DNA of 64,000 nt from Brachypterus glaber (GCA_958510825.1 OY294047.1:47475365-47539364), one strand, 5' to 3'. Counted from the first letter of the stretch, positions 48,574 through 60,128 are shown. The notes: generated by a model from the sequence alone, not told the origin. Numbers and translations are program-made.

Positions 48574-49450
48574 ATTTTACCTTATTATATTAGCTAATTA
48601 TTCACAAAAGCTATTTTTTTTTAATTAATTTTTAATTTAGTTTAGAAATTGTGTAGTTTTTGACACTCTTAGCCCTTTTCCTTAAAGAATGCATTGAGTC
48701 TCAAAACTTTGTGAGACGTATGAAGGAAAGCTCTAACAAAAAGTAAAAAAGGTTCTAGATTAAGAAAACTTTACAGTGTCTCCTTTCTTTATCTTAGTTT
48801 CTATTCTAGAATTTTAAACAATAGTTTTACAGTGTATAGCTTAACAAAATATTTGAAATTAATTATAATACAGTAGTAGTTTTAAACAAACTAACTACTT
48901 GTACTGTATAAGTTGTATATTTTGTTTAAACCATGTTATTGTTTTATACATTCTTCTAGAAGCTGTAAAAAGAATTTGGACTGATGGTTATTGAAAACAG
49001 TGGATAGTAAATAATATTGTTTGCACAATATTATACCTAAAGCAAAGCTAAATTTGCCAAAATCATGGGGGGGGGCTGGTTGCCTTCATCCTCCATTTCC
49101 ATTCAGGCAATTCAGGCCTAAGAAAAAAACAAATGAATATTTAAGAATTGAGGGTCGTAGAAGGGGTTAGAAATGTTCTTTAAAATAATCTCAGTTAAAA
49201 AAAAAATGGTCTAGGTATCTTTTTATGGTGACCGGCATCAATAAATTTGGAATTTCATCATAAATATGTGTTGAAGGTGACATTTTTCGGTATCGAAGAA
49301 CTACAGTTCAAATCAATTAACTAACCGAAATACCTACAAATTTTATTAGTCGCTTATCTAAAATGTGTACTAGCGCTAGAAATGCCTTTTAAACCCTTAT
49401 ACTGTGGTAAAATTGCCATACATGTATTCGGAGTAATTAACCCATACATA
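48574..49450. other. AT-rich sequence, nothing recognised
   Basis: No feature seen. Confidence 0.4.
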
Positions 49451-49945
49451 CAGTGTGTATTTGAAATAGGGTCCGAAAATTTAAGGGGTGATTCTACATC
49501 ATAAAATATGACAAAAAGTTCGTATAAAGATATGTCTAAAAATGCGTCGTAAGGGAGCTTAGCCCCTTTGAATGTGGCTAAAAAGAAAACGGTTTTTATT
49601 TAATAACTCAGGAACCCTTCAGATATAGCAACGAGGTTTAGTACGTGAACTAATATTAATAAGGCCCATCTTCGTATGTTATTTTCATGTACCTACTTAT
49701 TTTAACCAGGGGTGTGCGAAACAAGGGGGCCTTAGCAGTTTTTTGTCCCAAATATTTTTCTATGTAACTTTTTTGTAATTTTATTTTTTGAATATGATTT
49801 ATCAGGTCAAAGTACATAAAAAAAGGTGCACTTGTTGATAACCTGTAGGATTAACCGTTTTCCAGAAAAATTCATTTGAAGGTGAAATTTCACGGTTCGA
49901 GGACGAAAAATATATACTTAATTGTTGAAAACCAAAAGCCAGTTT
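49451..49945. mobile_element. foldback TA-MITE, left arm only
   Basis: CAGTGTGTATTTGAAATAGG after TA, then the arm of the 28767-29939 family (AAATGCGTCGTAAGGGAGCT, GGGGTGTGCGAAAC). The right arm is essentially missing; the match stops near 49945. Confidence 0.75.
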
Positions 49946-50061
49946 CAAAGGGGCTTAAATCTTACTATTTTCTTAAAATATTTTCAAAAAAAGTGTCATT
50001 ATAACCTGAACTGTCTCAAGAATTTAAGGTGCTGAAATTTTTCTAAGACCAGATTCGGATT

Positions 50062-50261
50062 NNNNNNNNNNNNNNNNNNNNNNNNNNNNNNNNNNNNNNN
50101 NNNNNNNNNNNNNNNNNNNNNNNNNNNNNNNNNNNNNNNNNNNNNNNNNNNNNNNNNNNNNNNNNNNNNNNNNNNNNNNNNNNNNNNNNNNNNNNNNNNN
50201 NNNNNNNNNNNNNNNNNNNNNNNNNNNNNNNNNNNNNNNNNNNNNNNNNNNNNNNNNNNNN
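50062..50261. other. assembly gap (200 N)
   Basis: Exactly 200 N bases form a scaffold gap of probably arbitrary size. It interrupts the Penelope-like element. A reading frame spanning it is an artefact. Confidence 0.99.
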
Positions 50262-50574
50262 CCCGATTGATATTGTTAGGATGCTTGATGATTTCTATCG
50301 ATTCCCGTATCTTCCTTGGCATTTTTCTGTTTTCTGTTAATATTTGTTTTGTTTCAGACAAATTGATTTTATGACCTGTTTCATGTACATGTTCGGCTAC
50401 TGCCGATAAGGAAATTTGTTTCTTTCTTATATTGCGCTCATGCTCTTGAAGTCTTGTAGAAATTTTTCTCTTAGTTTCACCTATGTAAACCGTACCACAG
50501 GAGCAGGGTATTTTATATACGCCTTCTGAACTCAGGGGTATTAAGTCTAAACCCGAAAGTGAAAGTTCTTTATA
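50262..50574 (-). pseudogene. Penelope-like element, GIY-YIG endonuclease fragment
   Basis: Read on the minus strand, about 100 codons are open and contain GVYKIPCSCG, then VYIGET, KRKISTRLQEH, SAVAEHVHETGH and RKIRESIEI...NNIN. This is the layout of the C-terminal GIY-YIG nuclease of Penelope-like retroelements, which nicks the target for reverse transcription. The catalytic GVY/YIG pair and the following Arg are present. A stop lies just upstream near 50575 and no reverse transcriptase was seen in the 50.6-52 kb sequence, so the copy is 5'-truncated. The C-terminal end falls into a 200-N gap. The domain itself has no internal stop, so the copy may be fairly young. Confidence 0.85.
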
Positions 50575-51500
50575 TTATTTCATATAATTTATAAATAAAT
50601 TTTGTGCGGTTTTGTTGCATATTCAGTAGTGTATAAAATTTAGTCCGCCATTTTTACAAATTTGTAAATAAAAACAAAACCTAAAAAAGAATTTTTACAT
50701 TTTTACAAGTCTTTACAAAACAAGTCATTTTTAAGTTAAAAAAATTAACACTATAAACAAAATAAAACTATAAAGACACGCAAATACCACAAACAACGCT
50801 GCCAACAAAATATTACCAATTATTCGATTTCATAACAAAATGACAGAGTGCAGCGTTGTCGAACCTCCTACCCATGTAAATTTACGTTTGCTTGTATCTG
50901 TTTGAAATGTTTTATTATTACATTTTAGGAAATTTTAATGCGGCTTAAGCCAATTGCCAACAGCGAAAAAAGGCGCCTTGCCTTTCAAATTAGACGGTTT
51001 TATTTTTCAGTCTCATTACTTGGTGATAAATTTGTTTAGTATTACAGCTTATGTAAATACCAACAACTGTTATTTCAGTGTAAATCAAATTTAATGTAAG
51101 GAAATCAAATATTAGAGGTTAATTTACCGCGGGCTAAAATTCGTTAAAGATTTGAGTTCCAAGAAAGGTAATAACAAAAATAATTAAGAAAGTTAAAAGT
51201 GTAAATGCGACTGTCACACTGTAAATAAGCTCTGCAATTGATTTAAAATGTAAAAATGCATGACTTTTTTTCGTATACGCTCTTTTAAGTAACATTTCAC
51301 GGTATTACTAGCACATAAATGACATTTCGCCGGCTTTCAACACATGCATTCACAATAGGCATGCATGATTCCTTCAGTACCGACGTTTATCGTGATTTTT
51401 ATCGTCCTTCCCATCTTTCATGTAACTGATTTTAAATACAAAATATCCAATCATTTAAGGCCAATATATTTATACTTTTGTTCCTCCTCCAAAATATAGT
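50575..51500. other. no gene recognised
   Basis: The region upstream of the Penelope-like fragment on its own strand shows no reverse transcriptase motif. Confidence 0.45.
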
Positions 51501-51730
51501 CAGTTTTCGTAACGACTAAGCGACTTTAGTCCTTAGTGCACGAGAATGAAGTTCTTTTGACGACGCGAAGCGAAGTCAAAATATCATTCGAGTGCACTAA
51601 GTACTTGTCTCAAACGAGTTTCGAACAACATTTTTCGTTCGACCTACAGTCTAGACTGTTTAAAAATGTATATTTTAAAGAATTATCTGTTTTTAATTCT
51701 GACATTTCAAAATTTTATAAACGTAATTAT
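51501..51730 (+). repeat. hairpin-bearing repeat, copy 1
   Basis: CAGTTTTCGTAACGACTAAG, CGACTTTAGTCCTTAGTGCA and GAGTGCACTAAGTACTTGTC form a mirrored pair around GACGACGCGAAGCGAAGTC. ACATTTTTCGTTCGACCTAC and TACAGTCTAGACT follow. A close copy lies in the hh intron at 59905-60128. The 76-codon ORF here is not conserved. Confidence 0.75.
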
Positions 51731-51934
51731 AATGCAAAAATTGAAGGTTATGTCAGATTGTTGTGACAGATATCAGGTTTAAATATTTAACAATAGATGG
51801 AGCAGTTTTAATTTTTTGAACTAAATTGATAAAAAACTGGTCAAATATTAAGAAAAACTAATAAACTTTATGTAATTTTAACGCAATACTTTAAATTGCA
51901 TTAAATTATTCAATATTTCATAGCAATATATATA

Positions 51935-51986
<52 letters not shown>

Positions 51987-52683
51987 ATTGCTAATTTTGC
52001 TACAGTTTTCTTTAATTTTATAAACAAGAGATGGCACTAGAAGTGCTCAGTCTAACACTTGATACGGAATATTCATACCGTATCTAGAGCTAGAATGGAT
52101 TCATTCTGTGTTTGAAACGTGTGTGTATTTGCTTACATTCTAAAGCAGTCGTAGAAAAATATACTATGGTGTCTTTTGCTTGTGGAAACCTATTCTTCTT
52201 TTTCTATACAATTCTTCCATCAAGCTTTTGTAATGCACTGGAGCCTATTTATCCTATTTAGAACCTGTCCAATGGCCATCCATTGAGTCCTTTTGAGAAT
52301 TGGAAGTATTGCAATGCATTGGTATACTCTTAAACTAATTGTAATATTTTCCCATACCTAATAAAACTCAACTTCTTAGATTCTAACCGCCATTTAATAC
52401 AAAATCGGTAATTGAAATCTGATTCTAATCGTTTTATTTAATTATAACAACTTCTAATGGAATAGCTTTTAATAGTAAATGAGTTAATCATGTTTAACAA
52501 TATTGTGAAATGGTTTGTAACTTCTAGATGGAAATTATGGTGTTGGCGCTGCGGTTAATAAAAATTATAACAGTGGAATTCGAAGAAATCATCAACTGAT
52601 GAATGTTGCGCTATATATCAGGTATAAAAAAATATCTACAAGTTTATAAAAGTAAGGTTTATTAAAGTGGTCCATAAAGAAAT
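51731..52683. other. AT-rich sequence with (TA)n tract
   Basis: An interrupted TA dinucleotide run lies at 51928-51982. Nothing else recognised. Confidence 0.7.
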
Positions 52684-52946
52684 TAGTTATTTATGGTACT
52701 AGTGGGCAATATCGGTTTACCCATGAGTGCCATACAAGGTTTTATCCAATAAATAGCTTAGCAATTCATATTTTTATTAAAAATTTTAATGACATTTACA
52801 AGAAAATAATTTGACAAGTGACAGTTGAGTGGGTAAAATAAATAATTATCCACTCAATAAAGTAAAAGCCGCGCGGGGGTTATTATTGAGTTTATCTATT
52901 TAAAATAAAGCTGGTAATTGTCTTATTATCTGTATGTATTGGATAA
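52684..52946 (-). repeat. 334-bp hairpin repeat family, copy 5 (hairpin deleted)
   Basis: Both family ends are kept, but about 70 bp of the terminal hairpin are missing between CTAGTGGG and CAATATCGGTTT. Confidence 0.85.
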
Positions 52947-53757
52947 AAATATTTTTTTATTTAATATGAGTAAAAATTGCCTAAATATCACCAAGAAAGG
53001 GAGGGTTTAAAATTGTAAAAAAAAGTATTACTTGATTTATGGTCATCCCCTTTCAAGCATTAAAGGAATTTAAAAACAACCACCTTTAACTTAAAGTTAA
53101 TTACTTAAAGTTTAAGGGGAACAATAATTTTATTGCGAAAAAGCAAAAAATAATTGATTTTTTATAAATTTGGCAGTGTTCATTACAAATCCGGCAACTG
53201 TTTTATCAGATTAAGATTTTTACTACTTTGACGACCTTAACTTAATTAAGGCTACGAATTTTAAACGTGGAAGTTTTTGGACATTTTAGACTCAATAACA
53301 CAAAATAGTCATAAATCGTGTCAGGCAAAAATCCATGTGTTGAGTCAGATATCTGTTATCCCCACTTGGGAAAACGGAGAAACTCGGAAGTAAGAAACTA
53401 ATAATTTTTATTTTTCCCCCTTTTGTGTGCTTCAACATCAAGATTAACCTAGGTACGATCTCCAGTTAATAATTAACCTACTTAAAATAGCTTAAAAGAT
53501 AACTCATAATCGTTTTATTGTACATGGGTAGTAACTTTACTTCTTACTGATGATTATTGACCTTCAAAAGATAATCGTAATTATTCTATTAACAATAGAG
53601 GATTAGATCAACGGGTTCAAAGAAAACTTAATATGTTTACTTGGAAGTCAACAGGTTTTTGTTTGTAATTCTATTTTTAAATTGACAAAAGAAACGTAAG
53701 CGTTGAAAAGGAAATAGGTACCTAGCATTTTTTTTATTTTATAAGCAATTTCAACAG
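52947..53757. other. AT-rich sequence, nothing recognised
   Basis: No feature seen. Confidence 0.4.
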
Positions 53758-54262
53758 TATATTAAAGTACTAGTTTCATAGCGCACGTGTACAAGTTTAG
53801 AAAACGAGCTGCTTGCGGCGAGTTTTCTAAAGTACTAGTGCGCTAAAAACGTGTTATGAAACGAGTGCTTTATACAATTTTTTCTACTTTGCTCTAAAAT
53901 TTAAAAAAACTTACATTTACTTAAATTGATGACTCATTTAGGGATTTTTGTTTTGGATTGGCATTACAGTTTACACCATGTTTAAAATTCTATGATCAAA
54001 TGATATTTTGATATATTTTATAGTCATCTCTTCTCTTTTTTACTGCAATTAACCAAGCCACAATTTTAACATGGCAAAAATAACTTTAAACTTTAACTTT
54101 AACTTTAAAGCGACATTGACAATTGAACGGAAAACGTCAAGCGATAGGCCAGGTCTGTTGCCAACCCAAAAGAACAAAAAGTACAGACCTCTTATGGGCC
54201 TATAAGAACACGCAAAATTCGTGTGATTATGAACTTATAAGAGTCGCAAAATAGAAAAATTA
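53758..54262 (-). repeat. 0.5-kb interspersed repeat, copy 2
   Basis: Inverse of 32717-33240, with the terminal palindrome around GCTGCTTGCGGCGAG and the GACCTCTTATGGGCCTATAA segment. Confidence 0.8.
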
Positions 54263-56860
54263 TTTAATATTGTTATTATTTATATATTTATTATTATTTA
54301 TTTATTTATTATTATTTATTTATTTATTATTGTTTGATATATTTACAAAATTGTGCACTTGGAGAGCCCATAATAAGCGTATGCTTGTGCTAGAGCTTGT
54401 GCGGAATAACTTGTTCCACAACAAACTCGGTCAAAGTTTTAGGTGCGTCACCTTTTTGAGTTCAGTGTTTTTCAGGTCAAATTCTGAATGATAACTGATT
54501 GTAAAAATATGTTAACCCTATATCATTATTTAGTTTTTGATTATCTTCTGCCAGTCTATGTAAATATTATATCGAAAACATGTTTGGTTAAGAAGCCGAT
54601 CATTTGGTTGTTATGACTCGAAGGGAACAGTATGAGATAAAGTTCAAACATTAAAAAAAAAGAGTTTTGCTGAATCGGTTATAAAATATAAAAGATTGGA
54701 ATTAAATTAAAATGTTAAAGAAAAAAGTTCAATCAATATTACCCAGACTTTATTTTTCTTATCTATTTTTGGGCAATGAAAACGGTCAAATCGTGAAAAG
54801 CTCGCTAAAAATTCCAAAAAATACTAGCCTTGAAATCCAAAACAGGCACATCATAATTTTTGTTGTTGTTTTAATAACTTTTCATAGAACTGACTTAGAG
54901 ACTTAAAATTTAAAATATAGGCTTATGGTGACTATTAAAACAAGACATATACCAACATAAAATACAGAAAAATACTAGCCATGAAGTACAAAATAGGCAC
55001 ATCATGATTTTCTTTTGTTTTCATAATAACTTTTGACTGGATTGGCTTAGGGACTTTAAATTCAAAATATAAGCTTAGGGAACGTTCAAGTATTACGTAA
55101 CGTAAATTTTGATCATTTTGGACCCCACCCCCCCACCTGTAACGCTATTTTCCTATACCATTAATATGGGCTTAATACTCCAAAATGACAATTGAAAATT
55201 GACGAAAACAAAAAACAAGATGTCCGACCTGTAAAAATTACATTTTTTTAATGGAAAGTCGCAGAAACATGGAATTTGGTATAAGAGGACTTGGTAGCAA
55301 CTGAAAATCGACAAAATGAAAAAAAAAGGTGAAATCTTGAAAGGAGACGCAGCGCCAACTTTGAGAACCGCAGCTCCGACGTTCACCCCTAAAGTCTTTG
55401 CCCAACATAAAAAATACATTTTTGAAGTAGAAACTTCTTTAGGCGTATTGGGCGATTTTTGCTAGGGAAAAATCTTATGAGTTGGGACCTTTGCACTTCA
55501 GTCCCCATGCCCATGACTTTTTTTATTATTATTATTATTTTTTTTTTTGAAAAATGTACCTACTTTTTAAAATTTTTAATACCTTGAGTAATACGACCCA
55601 AATTGTATTATCTTTTCCCGGTCTAGCGTGCGACAGATGAAAAATGCTTGTAATACATCAAAGTGGAAGTGTGACGTGGTGGTAGCGGGTAATAATAATG
55701 TTTTTTCAAGTGTTGTGACTTTATTTGTCTTGATGGTTGCTGACTAACAAATAAAAAAGTAGTGGAGTGTTTAATCAGCATCATCCATCATCGGGTGTTC
55801 GAGTTTCGTTTTGGGAAGCCGTTTTTTGAGATGCCGAAAACAAACAAAAAATAATAAAGGTCATTATTACGGGATAAATTGGATTAAAATCCACTAAATT
55901 TTTGACATTAAAAGATTTTTTTATCGCAAAGTTAGCCTATTTTTCAAACACCTATAACTTCGATTGGAATTGATAAAATGTAAAGTATAAGTGCTCAAAA
56001 TTTTTGTCTGGTCATGAACTTGTGCAAAAAGCAAGATTTATTGTTCTAGAAGCTAAACATCCCCTTAAACAAAGGGTTAACTATAGTTACTTGAATTAAA
56101 TTTTATACCAAACTTTCTCACATTTTATTAAACATAACTGGCTGGATCCCTTTAACTCGATTTTTCTTGAGATACTTTATGATTTACTACTTTTTTTGGT
56201 GCTTGGGGGTAGTGTAAACCTCTTTGTGGGGGTGAATTTTCAACAATTCCAAGGGTGATACCCCTTTACTTGTTTTTATGTTTCATATTACAGAAAAATG
56301 TGTTTTTTAAATATTTTAAACTTTTTATTTTTTAATCCCTTTAAAGGCTAAAAAACCTCTTTTTTGCGGTCACTTTTTACTAATATTAAGTATAAGTGCT
56401 CTGAAAATTTAGTAGATTTTGTGAATTTTTACCATTATTTACATAGTAAGTCTAATATATTATCAAGATATTATCTCGAGTATCGATAACTTTTAATGAA
56501 GGCGCAGCATCTATGCCAAAATTATGAAAGTTCGAGTAAAAGTTCTTAAAATTTATTGGTTTGGCATAGTATTTACCCAATTTTTATTCAGTTTAAAAAT
56601 TTGTCACTTAAGATTTTCAAAAAGTGAATCTGTAGAAAACATAACATTTGTAAATATTTGGAAAATTTTAAAGCAAAAAAGGTTGCTTGTCATTTTAATT
56701 TTGGAAAACAAAAGAGGCGTTTTTTAGAAATCACTTTTTTATCGCTTGGCAAAATGTTCTGATTTTAGTTTTACGTAATATTAAGTTTAATTTCAAGAAG
56801 GGGAAGGAAGTCGATAGTTCAGTATTAAAATATCTATAAACTTATTAGTTTGTGGCTATA
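54263..56860. other. AT-rich region with TTA/TTTA microsatellite and a truncated MITE
   Basis: A TTTATTA-rich run lies at 54266-54335. At 55078-55189 the left part of the GGGAACGTTCAAGTATTACG Harbinger-type MITE follows a TTA and stops abruptly after CCAAAATGAC. The remaining ORFs (for example minus 55153-55419 and plus 56524-56727) are unrecognised. Confidence 0.6.
55078..55189 (+). mobile_element. PIF/Harbinger-type MITE, copy 3, right end missing
   Basis: Same left end and C-rich tract as 46261-46410. The last ~40 bp with the right terminal repeat are absent. Confidence 0.8.
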
Positions 56861-57344
56861 CTGCCCTGCTAAGACAAGTCGTCCTATCTGCAAATTAGAT
56901 GATTTAAGAAATGGCCAGTTTTATTGTTTTTGCTTGCACTTTTTGAAAACATCTTTACATAAATATGGCGTTGGGTTCTGCTTTATTTTAAATTAAAAAT
57001 ACGTGATATATATTTTTTTTTTCAGAAAAATAAATTGTCATACTAAATGCATTTGTTCTATCTGAGAAACTTAGGACAAAATAATCTAAAAAGTCCAATC
57101 AAATTACTAAGATCTGTAAAGTTAGTCCTAGTCCTGACTTATTCTTCTAGTAAAGACAAGTTAGGACAATTTTATTTAGAAAACATTGAAAATTTTTTAC
57201 TTAGGACAAACATCTTGGGCTAATTTTTAGGATTTGGGTTTTAGCTAGGACATTTCTTTTTAGTAGGCACATGGGGCTAGTAATGGTGTGCTTATCTCAA
57301 AAAGTGATTTTTTGCAGATAGGACAACTTGCCTTAGCAGGGCAG
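56861..57344. mobile_element. TA-MITE (484 bp) just upstream of the hh promoter
   Basis: CTGCCCTGCTAAGACAAGTC and AACTTGCCTTAGCAGGGCAG are inverted ends flanked by TA (56859-56860 and 57345-57346). The terminal repeat continues through TCCTATCTGCAAA. The interior repeats a (C/T)TAGGACA motif several times. It ends about 120 bp before the inferred hh start. Confidence 0.88.
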
Positions 57345-57433
57345 TATATGTAACTTCGGATGTTTTAAAAATAGGCTTATGATTCGTTTAGGTTTCAATT
57401 GAAATAGCAGTGGGATATGGGATGAGAAAATCA

Positions 57434-57471
57434 GATAAAAAAATGATAACCGCGTTACTCTGTTCAGTGTT
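57434..57471 (+). promoter_or_regulatory. candidate hh core promoter (TATA-like box and initiator)
   Basis: GATAAAA at 57434-57440 lies about 32 bases before the A of an arthropod-type initiator TTCAGT (57463-57468). That is normal TATA-to-start spacing. The pair sits exactly where AT-rich sequence gives way to the GC-rich hh leader. A downstream promoter element is not convincing. The transcription start at 57466 is inferred, not shown. Confidence 0.42.
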
Positions 57472-57814
57472 TGTTGCTGAGCAGAGGTGAACGGTACCTA
57501 AAGCTAGAGGTTCGGTGCGACCGAAGAGGTTTTGCGAGATAGTGGGCCACCCGGTGGTTTCGGCCGATGAAGAGTCGTTGATTTGCGAGCCGCAGGTACA
57601 TCTGCCTTCACCTGCGCGCCCCGCCCGCCGGCCAATGGGCGACCGGCCCTGCCAGAAGATGGCCAGGACGACTTAGTGGGGCAATCAGTCGGTGTTTTAC
57701 CTATGACAAGTGCAAGTACCTACCTGTGGTGCGACGGATGTCGTGCATATGTTGGTTCTAAGTGCGGATAAGGATAATGTGTGCTTGTTCAACTTGGTGC
57801 AGGACCAGCAGGAG
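57466..57814 (+). other. probable hh 5' untranslated leader with three upstream ORFs
   Basis: This GC-rich stretch of about 350 bases lies between the inferred start and the hh ATG. It carries three ATG-initiated ORFs that stop before the main start: 57566-57580 (4 codons plus stop), 57635-57676 (13 codons plus stop) and one from 57703 to about 57771 (22 codons plus stop). Longer readings here use GTG or TTG and are not believable starts. The ORFs could dampen hh translation; that is inference. Confidence 0.5.
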
Positions 57815-58111
57815 ATGAAGTGGTGTGCGCCGACGGTAGTCCTGCTGGCCCTCGTCATGGGAACGTACTCCTGCGGACCCGGGAGAGGTGCCGGCAGGGG
57901 CCGCGGCCCAAGGAAGTTGACCCCTTTGGTCTACAAGCAACACGTTCCCAACGTGCCGGAGAACAGCATCTCCGCTAGCGGAAGTATCGCGGAATCAGGA
58001 GGCCCTATCAGCAGGAACGACACCAGATTTCAGGATCTTGTGCCAAATTACAATCAGGACATTAACTTCAAGGATGAGGAGGGAACAGGGGCCGACAGGC
58101 TTATGACTCAG
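57815..58111 (+). CDS. hh: hedgehog morphogen, exon 1 (signal peptide and start of Hh-N domain)
   Basis: This exon encodes the first 99 residues of Hedgehog, the secreted, lipid-modified segment-polarity and patterning signal that binds Patched. Residues 1-19 (K2, then a hydrophobic run VVLLALVMG) form a short signal peptide. Cleavage before C20 would expose CGPGRG, the site of N-terminal palmitoylation. Residues 28-34 (RGRGPRK) match the basic heparin-binding stretch. [20 protein letters not shown] and [15 protein letters not shown] follow in family order. E88, E89 and D94 correspond to calcium-binding residues of the family. The frame stays in phase 0 to CAG|GTAAGT, the same place where vertebrate Hh exon 1 ends after LMTQ. 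ATG 57815 is chosen because it sits directly before the signal peptide; an in-frame ATG at 57749 would add 22 residues. The remaining domains (rest of Hh-N, autoprocessing Hint domain) are outside the window. GC content is far above that of the neighbours, as expected for a constrained exon. Confidence 0.96.
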
Positions 58112-59091
58112 GTAAGTGACACCTCTTTCTCTTTCATCCAACTCCAGTGTATTTTTTTCCTGCGAGAAAAAATATTATTTTAAATTTATAAGTTAGTATA
58201 TCACGGATATTGGAAAGTTTTTATAAAACAATAAAGAAAGTTACAAGAAATATTATTTAAAAAAGTGCATAATTACATTTAACCTTAAAATTAAACCATA
58301 TTTATTAAAAATTAATTAAATTTTTAATAAATTTAAAATTAATTACGTTTATAGCAAATCTTTCGCTTTCATCCACCTTCACCAAGTGTCATATTTTTTC
58401 CTGCGATTAAAAAAATATATTAAATTAAAATTATAAGTAAATCGCAAAAATGGAAAAGAGTTTATTATAAAACAATAATAAAAGGTTAATTAGTTTAGAA
58501 AGTTTGAATATTTTTTTATTGAAAAATAATAATAAAATATTGTGGTAAATAGAAACGTGAATAATTGTATTTAACCTCAAAATAAAATATATTTTTTTCA
58601 ATAAATATAGTTTAATTTGATACTTAAATGCAATGGTGTACTTTTTTATATTTTTTAATCTCTTCTGCATACCAAAGTATTAAACTTATTTAGTTATATT
58701 TCATTGAAAAAGATATATTTAAACAATAAAACAAATAATTCATTTTCTATTAAAATTTCTTATTTTTTCAATAAAATTTATTACCTTTAAACGATGTTTA
58801 CAATGTTTAAAACAGACAAAATACCTTCATATTAAAAAAATTATTGTGTAAGAAAAATATTTAGTGAGTGTGCTATGACACAGTAAAACAATAATGTTAT
58901 AAGATAAAAAATAGATGTGTTCAAACAAAAACGGTGAAACACACAGCCAAAAGATAAAATTTACGTTTCACTTAATAAATAATACAAATAAAGGACGAAA
59001 ATTGTGTCAAAATAAGTCCAAAATAATAACTGTTTAAGCTCCAATTATGTAGAAAAAAAAATTAATTTAATTATGAAAATCCAAGCATATA

Positions 59092-59823
59092 CAGGGTGAT
59101 CCATAACTGGCCTGCCAAAATTTAAGAGGTGATTCTAGATCCAAAAATATAAAAAAAGTTCCTATAAAGGTTGGTCCGGAAATGAGCCCTAAGGGATCTA
59201 GGGCCCTTTAAAATTGTAATAAAAATAAGGTTTTTAATTAATAACTCGTGTACCGTTTAAGCTAGAGCGGCGAGCTTTTGCATGTATACTAGTATTAATA
59301 AGGGCAATAAGTTTATGTTAATTTATTTTTTTAATTTATCCAGAGGCGTGCCCAGACGGACAAAATATATGAGGCTTAAAACATTTTTGCCCCAAACTTT
59401 TCTATGTGTATGTTTTTTGGATTTGTTGTAAAAAATATAGATTTCTAGAGTAAAAATACATATAAAATATCATATAGTGTAACACTGTAGGAGCAACCGT
59501 TATCAAAAAAAAATGCAATTAAGAGGAAGTAACATTTTGTGCCACCAAAAACGGTACTTTTTAAAAGGCTATTACTCCTTTAATATTAAATTTAGGTGTT
59601 TTGGTGTATAATACTTTTTTACTCAGTTTTAAATGAAGAATCACCCTGCAGCATTAAAATTTTATTAGTGCTTTTTTTTGTTCCCCATTCAATACGTCAT
59701 CTTCGAAGGGCCGTAGCTCCCTTAGGGCTCATTTCCGGACCAACCTTTATAGAAACTTTTTTTCATATTTTTGGATGTAGAATCACCTCTTAAATTTCGG
59801 TACGCGAGTTCTGGAACAGGCTG
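59092..59823 (+). mobile_element. 732-bp TA-MITE, copy 2 (hh intron)
   Basis: Same orientation as 44622-45353. I count about six substitutions between them over 732 bp, so both inserted recently. Confidence 0.93.
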
Positions 59824-59904
59824 TATTTATTTTTTAATAAAATAAAAAAATAATCCAAAATCCGAAAACAGTGTTTAAAAATTGAGTGATTGTGCTAGTA
59901 ATAG

Positions 59905-60128
59905 TAGTTTTCGTAACAAGTAAGCGACTTTAGTCCTTAGTGCACGAGAATGAAGTTTTTTTGACGACGCGAAGCAAAGTCAAAAAACCATTCGAGTGCA
60001 CTAAGGGCTTGTCGCAAACGAGTTGCGAACAACATTTTTCGTTCGATCTACAGTCTAGACTCTTTAAAATGTGTATTTTAAAGAATTACCTGTGTTGAAT
60101 TTTGACATTTCAAAATTTTATAAACGTC
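59905..60128 (+). repeat. hairpin-bearing repeat, copy 2 (hh intron)
   Basis: Close match to 51501-51730, with AGTCCTTAGTGCACGAGAAT and GAGTGCACTAAGGGCTTGTC arms conserved. Confidence 0.75.

Noticed and set aside
49999..50361. 120-codon ORF through the N gap
   Set aside because: The central part is unknown sequence; only the side from 50262 upward is meaningful, as the Penelope-like nuclease.
57583..57978. Alternative ORFs overlapping hh exon 1
   Set aside because: They use TTG or GTG starts or other frames; the hh frame carries the conserved protein.
58112..58183. Continuation of the hh frame for 23 codons past LMTQ
   Set aside because: It reads into the intron after a perfect GTAAGT donor and loses all similarity to Hedgehog.
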